This document shows positions 5,566 through 9,134 of a stretch of DNA of 9,134 nt, piece by piece. A program made the position numbers and the translations under genes. Each line of letters begins with the position of its first letter. The first letter of the stretch is position 1. A model generated the notes under the pieces. The model made no database searches. It saw only the letters and a list, made by a program, of their open reading frames with translations, and was not told the origin of the DNA. Origin of the DNA: JBEKJU01 sp050011095 (GTDB lineage: Bacteria; Desulfobacterota; Syntrophorhabdia; Syntrophorhabdales; WCHB1-27); contig JBEKJU010000133.1 of assembly GCA_050011095.1 (NCBI GenBank), positions 1 through 9,134 of the forward strand. The letters are read 5' to 3'.

Positions 5566-6370
5566 TGCCCCAAAGGAACTTCTCCCTCACCCCGGGGGCG
5601 AGTTCGTCCAGGCGTGGTCTATAGCGACCGAGGGTGAGGAGCGGATAATCGGAGCCGAAGAGCACCTTGTCCGCGAGGAACGCCGCCGCAAAGCGGTAGA
5701 GGGCTTCCGAGTATAGAAAAGGGGCTGCGGCGAGGTCGTAGTAGACGAGAGGGAAGGCCTTCCGGATCTCCGGCATAAACTCATAGAAGCAGATGCCGCC
5801 ACCCAGGTGCGCCAGAATCACCTTCAGGGAAGGGTGGTCCTGGATGAGACGGGCGACCTCGCCGAAATCGGCCGCCGTCTTCCCCGGATAAGGGTGGCCC
5901 ACCTGCTCGTTCAGGTGCATCATGAAGACCATGCCCGTCTGCTCCATGTAACGGGCGAGGCCTTCGAGACCTTTTCGCTCCGCCTCGCCGAAGGCACCCT
6001 CGTACCAGGCGATCTCCCCCACACCCCGCGCGCCCTGCGCGAAGCAGCGCTCGGCCTCGGTCAGGGCCCCTTTTTCATCGTGCCTGTCCACGACGATAAA
6101 GGGAATGATCCTGCTGTCGGTCCGCGCCGTATCGAGGACGTAGTCATTTGCGAGACGGATGAGCCCGCCGTCCCGAAAGGGGAAGCAGGTGGCCACCGCG
6201 GCGTCGATGCCCTCCTTCTCCATATAGGCCGCGAGACCGCGGCAATCGGACATCCTGGAGCGGCTGTCACCATATATTGTTGCAAAACCTTTGTCCCGGG
6301 CCGCTATCCGGTCCCTCTCCCGTATCAGCTCGGGCGGGAATATGTGGGTGTGACAGTCCATCGCGTCCAT
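5540..6370 (-). CDS. Amidohydrolase family 2 metal-dependent hydrolase
   Basis: The TIM-barrel protein belongs to the amidohydrolase superfamily, related to ACMS decarboxylase and other PF04909-type enzymes. With the ATG at 6370 it has 276 aa. Seen: HTH metal motif (His7, His9 in MDCHTHIFP), His152 in VFMMHLNEQ, His188 in VILAHLGGG and catalytic Asp241 in VLFGSDYPLL, all in the expected order, so the enzyme looks active. Members hydrolyse amide, ester or C-C bonds of varied small molecules; the substrate is unknown. The frame is open upstream to 6448, but that start would overlap the divergent HAD gene. A TATAAT box 7 nt before the ATG at 6370, with no Shine-Dalgarno, supports the chosen start. 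It is the first gene of an operon with the methyltransferase and YciO-like genes. Confidence 0.88.
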   Translation of the reverse strand: MDAMDCHTHIFPPELIRERDRIAARDKGFATIYGDSRSRMSDCRGLAAYMEKEGIDAAVATCFPFRDGGLIRLANDYVLDTARTDSRIIPFIVVDRHDEKGALTEAERCFAQGARGVGEIAWYEGAFGEAERKGLEGLARYMEQTGMVFMMHLNEQVGHPYPGKTAADFGEVARLIQDHPSLKVILAHLGGGICFYEFMPEIRKAFPLVYYDLAAAPFLYSEALYRFAAAFLADKVLFGSDYPLLTLGRYRPRLDELAPGVREKFLWGNGRRLFGG

Positions 6371-6377
6371 ACATGCT

Positions 6378-6383
6378 ATTATA
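6378..6383 (-). promoter_or_regulatory. Consensus -10 box for the amidohydrolase operon
   Basis: TATAAT on the minus strand is a perfect sigma-70 -10 box. Only 7 nt lie between it and the ATG at 6370, so transcription should begin at or next to the start codon. The -35 region is poor (ATGTTT at a 16-nt spacer). No purine-rich ribosome site lies between. Confidence 0.55.
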
Positions 6384-6424
6384 AGGCCTAGGGGCGGCAA
6401 AACATAGATTTTTTCTCGACAACG

Positions 6425-6433
6425 TGCTATAAG
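6425..6433 (+). promoter_or_regulatory. Extended -10 promoter for the HAD phosphatase gene
   Basis: TGCTATAAG is an extended -10 element (TGn followed by TATAAG), which can work without a strong -35 box; none is visible. Five nt separate it from the ATG at 6439, which implies a leaderless or near-leaderless transcript. It is divergent from the amidohydrolase promoter within a 68-nt gap. Confidence 0.55.
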
Positions 6434-6438
6434 ACAGC

Positions 6439-7173
6439 ATGAAGACAAGAATTGTCTTTTTCGACTGCGACGGAACGCTCACCACGGTCAAGAGCAGCTG
6501 GCAGTACCTCCATGAAAGACTCGGCCTGTGGGACCAAAGGGCCGACGAGTTTCAGCGCCTTTTTCGCGCGGGACGGATCGATTACGCCGAGTTTTGCAGG
6601 AGAGACGCCGTTCTCTGGAAGGGTATCTCCGAAAATAGGGCCCTCGGGATAATAGGGGAGATCCCGTACCACGAGGGGGTCAGAGAGACGATGGATGCCC
6701 TCAGGAAAGAGGGCATTATGACGGTCGTCCTGTCGACGGGCCTCTCCTTTCTCGTCCAAAGGGTGAAAAGGGAGCTTACCATGACGCGCGCCTTCGCGAA
6801 CGAGCTGGTGGTCGCCGGGGGCGTTCTTACGGGTGAGATCAGGATACATGTGGAACACGACCGGGCAGGCGCCGGGCGCGGCGCGCCCTGCGCCGGGAAA
6901 GGCGGGGACGGCGGCTCATCCCTCGGAGCGTGCAATCATCCCGTCGAGCCCCGAAACAAGGGCTACTGGGTGCGACGCGTATTGGGCGGCCTGGGGCTAA
7001 AGAAGGAAGAGGCGGCCGCCGTGGGCGACGGCGAGGGTGACCGGGCCATGTTCGAAGAGGCCGGTGTGGCGATCGGGTATCACCCGAGCCCGAAAATCCA
7101 GCCCTTTCTCGACCACTCCCTTTACAATGGTTCTTTCAAAGAGGTTCTTGAGGTACTGCGAGCGCACGGATGA
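6439..7173 (+). CDS. HAD-superfamily phosphatase (SerB-like, subfamily IB) with an insertion
   Basis: The 244-aa protein carries all four HAD motifs: DCDGT (nucleophile Asp9, acid/base Asp11), STG with Ser99, Lys174 in NKGYW, and GDGEGD with Asp197 and Asp201. The helical cap after motif I (about 18-75) is typical of phosphoserine-phosphatase-like HAD-IB enzymes, so it should hydrolyse a small phosphomonoester in the cytosol; the substrate is not determined. Residues 142-172 are an unusual Gly/Ala/Pro-rich insertion with two Cys. It sits between the strand ending GEIRIHVEHD and motif III, where relatives run directly from one to the other. Its DNA contains a GC-rich palindrome. All catalytic residues remain and the frame is intact. 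The ATG at 6439 has no ribosome site but a promoter directly upstream. The stop overlaps the NlpC/P60 gene by 4 nt. Confidence 0.88.
   Translation: MKTRIVFFDCDGTLTTVKSSWQYLHERLGLWDQRADEFQRLFRAGRIDYAEFCRRDAVLWKGISENRALGIIGEIPYHEGVRETMDALRKEGIMTVVLSTGLSFLVQRVKRELTMTRAFANELVVAGGVLTGEIRIHVEHDRAGAGRGAPCAGKGGDGGSSLGACNHPVEPRNKGYWVRRVLGGLGLKKEEAAAVGDGEGDRAMFEEAGVAIGYHPSPKIQPFLDHSLYNGSFKEVLEVLRAHG
6868..6894. repeat. Near-perfect GC palindrome inside the HAD coding sequence
   Basis: GGGCGCG (6874-6880) and CGCGCCC (6882-6888) flank one G; beyond a single C/T mismatch the arms continue with GGCGC (6868-6872) and GCGCC (6890-6894). The 27-nt structure lies entirely within the 93-bp segment (6862-6954) that encodes the extra residues 142-172. 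It resembles a REP/RPE-type palindrome inserted in frame, but no second copy is seen in the window. Confidence 0.6.
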
Positions 7174-7667
7174 TGTCGAGAAACGGCCGGCGGCCACTGA
7201 TGAAAGGCGTCTGGTTTTTCGTGAGTCTCCTGGGTGCCTCGTCCCTGCTCGCCTTTTTCGGGTGCGCGCCGAAAATGATAAGGGTTGATGAATCCGGCCA
7301 GGTCCCGGAGATCCGCAGCGAAATTGTCGAGTATGCGGTGACCCTCCTCGGGAGCCCATACAGGAGCGCGGCCAAGGGTCCTCAGGCCTTCGACTGCAGC
7401 GGTTTCGTCCACCATGTATTCCGCCGATTCGACATAATTCTTCCCCCTTCCACAGAGGGACTAGACAGGGTGGGCTACGAAATCCCGCGGGATGATGTCC
7501 TCATGGGTGACCTGGTCATGTTTCAGATAGGGCGCGAGCATCACGTGGGGATAGTGATCAACGGGCTCGAATTCATCCATGCCTCCAAATCGAGGGGCGT
7601 CGCCATAGACAGCATCGACGCGAGCTACTGGAAGAGGAATTTCTCGCATTTCAGGCGCATCTTCTGA
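7170..7667 (+). CDS. NlpC/P60 family lipoprotein, putative cell-wall endopeptidase
   Basis: The 165-aa protein is a predicted lipoprotein: a basic N-terminus (RNGRRPLMK), a hydrophobic stretch at about 14-30 and a lipobox-like AFFGC with Cys32 as the lipidated residue. The -3 Phe is less usual than Leu, so the lipobox is imperfect. The NlpC/P60 domain (about 48-165) has the catalytic triad: Cys76 in FDCSGFV, His125 in EHHVGIVI and His137 in FIHASKSRGV. Such enzymes cleave the gamma-D-Glu-diaminopimelate bond in peptidoglycan stem peptides, in the periplasm. The ATG at 7170 overlaps the HAD stop as ATGA, implying coupled translation; starts at 7173 or 7200 are also possible because no ribosome site stands out. 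It ends 21 nt from the convergent thioredoxin-like gene. Confidence 0.92.
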   Translation: MMSRNGRRPLMKGVWFFVSLLGASSLLAFFGCAPKMIRVDESGQVPEIRSEIVEYAVTLLGSPYRSAAKGPQAFDCSGFVHHVFRRFDIILPPSTEGLDRVGYEIPRDDVLMGDLVMFQIGREHHVGIVINGLEFIHASKSRGVAIDSIDASYWKRNFSHFRRIF

Positions 7668-7688
7668 TACCGAGCCGCGCGCCCGTAC

Positions 7689-8129
7689 CTATTTCCTTGG
7701 TGACCCCTTCTTCAGGTATGAGTCGAGGTCCGTCTCCTCGTAATGCCTGCCCTTTACGTAATCGAGGACGGTCCTGTACGTCCTAGCCTCGACGTATCCC
7801 GGTACCTCACCTATGCGCTTCCCCGTCGGCTCGACGAACCACGAGGAGGGGGTGCCGCTCACGCGATAGAGCCTGTCAAGGCGCGTCGAACTATCCACGT
7901 CTATGCGGAGAAAGATGAAGTCCCTCTTCAACACGGCCGCGATGTCCTTATCGGCGAGGGTCTTTTTGTCCATGAGGCCGCAGTAAGGGCAGGACCGGCT
8001 GAAAAAATAGAGAAGGAGGGGCTTGTTCTCCCTTTTCGCCGCCTTCAGGGCGCCGTCATAATCCTGACCGAAGGCCGCGGAGGCGAAAAGGAGAAGGGCT
8101 ACCATGATGGCGCAGGAGAACCTTTTCAT
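7689..8129 (-). CDS. Periplasmic thioredoxin-fold protein
   Basis: The 146-aa protein has a Sec signal peptide (basic MKR, hydrophobic 7-19, likely cleavage after Gly21) and one thioredoxin-like domain. The redox motif CPYC lies at 47-50 and the cis-proline at Pro94 in SGTPSSW. The segment NKPLLLYFFSRSCPYC followed by an AAVLKRDFIFLRIDVD strand resembles SoxW and thioredoxin_7-type proteins. It probably reduces or oxidises disulfides of exported proteins or serves cytochrome or sulfur chemistry; the partner is unknown. The CPYC dipeptide is glutaredoxin-like. The ATG at 8129 lacks a Shine-Dalgarno, but a good sigma-70 promoter ends 8 nt upstream. No linked DsbD-like reductase lies in the window. 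Confidence 0.92.
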   Translation of the reverse strand: MKRFSCAIMVALLLFASAAFGQDYDGALKAAKRENKPLLLYFFSRSCPYCGLMDKKTLADKDIAAVLKRDFIFLRIDVDSSTRLDRLYRVSGTPSSWFVEPTGKRIGEVPGYVEARTYRTVLDYVKGRHYEETDLDSYLKKGSPRK

Positions 8130-8137
8130 AGAAGCTT

Positions 8138-8166
8138 AGTATAGTACTAAATCGGGGGACGTTCAA
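8138..8166 (-). promoter_or_regulatory. Sigma-70 promoter for the thioredoxin-like gene, with overlapping palindrome
   Basis: On the minus strand, TTGAAC (8161-8166) and TATACT (8138-8143) are exactly 17 nt apart. The -10 box ends 8 nt before the ATG at 8129, so the message should be leaderless or carry a leader of 1-2 nt. A perfect inverted repeat, TTAGTA-TAG-TACTAA (8136-8150), covers the -10 box and could bind a repressor. Confidence 0.6.
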
Positions 8167-8311
8167 GGGAGGGCGTGTACGCAACGCGCGGCTGCAATGG
8201 TTGACATCAAACCCTCCTGTCGATGAAGGCCCCCTGGCCAATGACGTTTCTCCGGGCCAACCACTCGACGCGGACGGCGACCGTACTTAGTTTTTAGTAG
8301 AGGGTATAATA

Positions 8312-8419
8312 ATGGAGCGACCTGAACGATTCGATCCCTGGTATACGAGCTGGTTTAGCTGGTATCTGCTCGCCTGCGTGGCAGCCGGGATAATACTATC
8401 AGCCGTCGCAAAGGGGTGA
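8312..8419 (+). CDS. Probable 35-aa small membrane protein, unknown
   Basis: The ATG at 8312 has AGAGGG (8299-8304) 7 nt upstream. The product begins with a charged MERPERFDPW and continues with aromatic residues (WYTSWFSWY), then a hydrophobic segment at about 14-33 that could span the membrane once, ending AVAKG. The pattern of aromatic belt, helix and terminal Lys fits a single-pass small membrane protein. No family is recognised. TATAAT at 8305-8310 lies too close to the ATG to give a transcript that includes it. It ends 27 nt from the convergent GSU3473-family gene. Evidence is composition and ribosome site only. Confidence 0.42.
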   Translation: MERPERFDPWYTSWFSWYLLACVAAGIILSAVAKG

Positions 8420-8446
8420 ATCACGCTCATAGTGCCACCAACGCAA

Positions 8447-8680
8447 TCACGCCGCAGTGTCCACCCGGGACCGGGGTTCAATTTTAGGGATAACCCGTCT
8501 CTCCGGCCCAAGGTAACGGCCGCCATCCCCTCTTATCCGGTCGATACCCAACGTTACCCACCGTGATTCCGAAGGCCGATAGAATTGCGCGATCTCATTC
8601 CGGGCAAGCAAATCGTCGAGCATTTTCTGCCCGACAACGTCACTTCCCCCGTTCACGTATCTAACCCAAAGATGTCTCAT
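8447..8680 (-). CDS. GSU3473-family small protein, function unknown
   Basis: The 77-aa product begins MRHLWVRYVNGGSDVVGQKMLDDLL and contains an FYRPSE-x-RWVTLGIDRIRG segment followed by the conserved GPERR near residue 59. From memory this matches small GSU3473-type proteins of Geobacter and related deltaproteobacteria: start (R)VRY, a short helix with ML..L, then F.R....WV..G.D..R and YxGPERR. The ATG at 8680 is preferred because GGAGGA (8684-8689) lies just upstream; the frame stays open to 8749 without a ribosome site. The C-terminal tail after GPERR is variable and basic. Cytosolic, with no signal peptide or membrane segment. The role of the family is unknown to me; the first half looks like a compact alpha/beta domain. 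Confidence 0.75.
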   Translation of the reverse strand: MRHLWVRYVNGGSDVVGQKMLDDLLARNEIAQFYRPSESRWVTLGIDRIRGDGGRYLGPERRVIPKIEPRSRVDTAA

Positions 8681-8807
8681 AATTCCTCCATGGAAACAAG
8701 GCCTTATGGAGAAGTTGTTGCAATATGCGTTCCACAGATCTTGACTCAAACAGTATTATCGCGATCCATGCGCCAAGGATAAGCTTTCGCGGGAGGCGAG
8801 TGACCTT

Positions 8808-8945
8808 ATGGAAATTACCCTTCGGCGAGAAGAGATTATGTCGAGGATGTCATCACTCCGTCGGGAAGCGCGGCGTCATGACATTTGTTTGACAGGTAGG
8901 CGAATCAAAGCGTTTGGTAGGGAGAAAAGAGAGTCACCCCGTTGA
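8808..8945 (+). CDS. Weak small basic ORF (45 aa), unknown
   Basis: From the ATG at 8808 the frame encodes MEITLRREEIMSRMSSLRRE and a further basic stretch ending GREKRESPR. It is rich in Arg/Lys and Glu with helix-forming spacing, so it could be an amphipathic helical peptide. GGGAGG lies 11 nt upstream, longer than ideal. No family is recognised and it ends just before the hairpin repeats; a chance ORF is as likely. Confidence 0.22.
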   Translation: MEITLRREEIMSRMSSLRREARRHDICLTGRRIKAFGREKRESPR

Positions 8946-8954
8946 CAATAAATG

Positions 8955-9070
8955 ACCCTGCTGCAAGCAGCAGGGTATCCAAGACAACGAGCGGAGCGAG
9001 TCTTTGAGCTTTGAGTCTCTGCGGGCTTTGCCCGCAGAGGGGGCGACCGCGGGGTACCCACACAGTGGGT
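8955..9070. repeat. Cluster of three perfect hairpins, possible dispersed repeat element
   Basis: Three perfect inverted repeats lie within 116 nt: ACCCTGCTGC/GCAGCAGGGT (8955-8976, 2-nt centre), CTCTGCGGGC/GCCCGCAGAG (9017-9039, TTT centre) and ACCCAC/GTGGGT (9056-9070, ACA centre). The 9-nt word GCGGAGCGA occurs at 8991-8999 and again at 9102-9110, and TTTGAG is repeated at 9003-9015. None is followed by a T run, so they are not typical terminators. Such clusters are typical of REP/BIME-like or IS200/IS605-type palindromic elements scattered between genes; the right boundary is outside the window. Confidence 0.55.
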
Positions 9071-9134
9071 CGCGCGAAAGTGGGTGTCCCAATAATTGCC
9101 GGCGGAGCGAAGCGGAAAAAGATTCTCCCTGCAG

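Larger units (their letters stand above)
8681..9134. other. Gene-poor right end of the window
   Basis: Beyond the GSU3473-family start, no convincing gene is seen. One weak small ORF (8808-8945) and three hairpins (8955-9070) are listed separately. A minus-strand open frame at 8876-9061 reads through two hairpins and looks accidental. A weak minus-strand -10-like GATAAT (8755-8760) might serve the GSU3473 gene. Confidence 0.5.

Noticed and set aside
5807..6391. A 194-aa open frame on the plus strand
   Set aside because: Antisense to the amidohydrolase, which keeps all its metal-binding residues. High GC content makes long antisense frames common.
6371..6448. Longer N-terminus for the amidohydrolase
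   Set aside because: It would overlap the divergent HAD gene and include the promoter sequence; homology begins at MDCHTHIFP.
6427..6858. Minus-strand open frame opposite the HAD gene
   Set aside because: The HAD motifs are on the plus strand and the minus product has no recognisable domain or ribosome site.
8168..8217. Possible structured RNA closed by GGAGGG/CCCTCC
   Set aside because: Only a 6-bp closing stem with a long loop is visible; no known RNA family pattern or tail supports it.
8287..8526. Minus-strand 79-aa open frame
   Set aside because: It overlaps the GSU3473-family gene in another frame and has no ribosome site or motif.
8876..9061. Minus-strand 61-aa open frame
   Set aside because: It reads through two perfect hairpins of a repeat-like region; this is typical of false genes on dispersed repeats.

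Overview
The window is a GC-rich stretch of bacterial chromosome. Gene content points to an anaerobic member of the former Deltaproteobacteria (Desulfobacterota, Desulfuromonadota or Syntrophorhabdia-like groups). The clues are a small protein of the GSU3473 type first named in Geobacter, a DUF4412 secreted protein, an FmdB zinc ribbon, and an archaeal-type DUF89 protein next to a DnaJ homologue. This placement is inference from protein families, not a match to a named genome. No phage, CRISPR, IS transposase or RNA gene was recognised.

Layout. (1) 1-705, minus: 5' part of a CysM-type cysteine synthase. (2) 706-955: divergent intergenic region with a strong intrinsic-terminator hairpin inside the leader of (3) a cold-shock protein gene (956-1156, plus). 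A bidirectional terminator (1161-1185) separates this from (4) a secreted DUF4412 protein (1207-1782, minus). (5) 1783-2217: intergenic, with a palindrome in a candidate promoter and one very weak small ORF. (6) 2218-3985, minus: a two-gene operon, DUF89 protein then a CbpA/DnaJ-type co-chaperone, overlapping by 8 nt. (7) 4057-4398, plus: an FmdB zinc ribbon, divergent from the operon. (8) 4376-6370, minus: a three-gene overlapping operon of amidohydrolase, SAM methyltransferase and YciO-like protein. (9) 6439-7667, plus: a HAD phosphatase and an NlpC/P60 lipoprotein with a 4-nt overlap. (10) 7689-8129, minus: a periplasmic thioredoxin-fold protein. (11) 8130-9134: a gene-poor end with a probable 35-aa membrane protein, a GSU3473-family gene and a cluster of hairpin repeats.

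The genes are mostly housekeeping and stress functions: sulfur amino-acid synthesis, RNA and protein folding, probable metabolite repair, envelope peptidase and thiol chemistry. They form several short, independent transcription units rather than one pathway, and no obvious new multi-gene system is present.

The most striking signals are regulatory. Four genes (FmdB, amidohydrolase, HAD phosphatase, thioredoxin-like) have a good -10 box ending only 5-8 nt before the ATG and no Shine-Dalgarno sequence, so they look leaderless. Other genes here (cysM, cold shock, YciO, GSU3473) have clear Shine-Dalgarno sites. Three candidate promoters carry short perfect palindromes on or between their core boxes. 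The cold-shock leader holds an intrinsic terminator before the start codon. The HAD phosphatase carries a 31-residue Gly/Ala/Pro-rich insertion encoded by DNA with a near-perfect GC palindrome.
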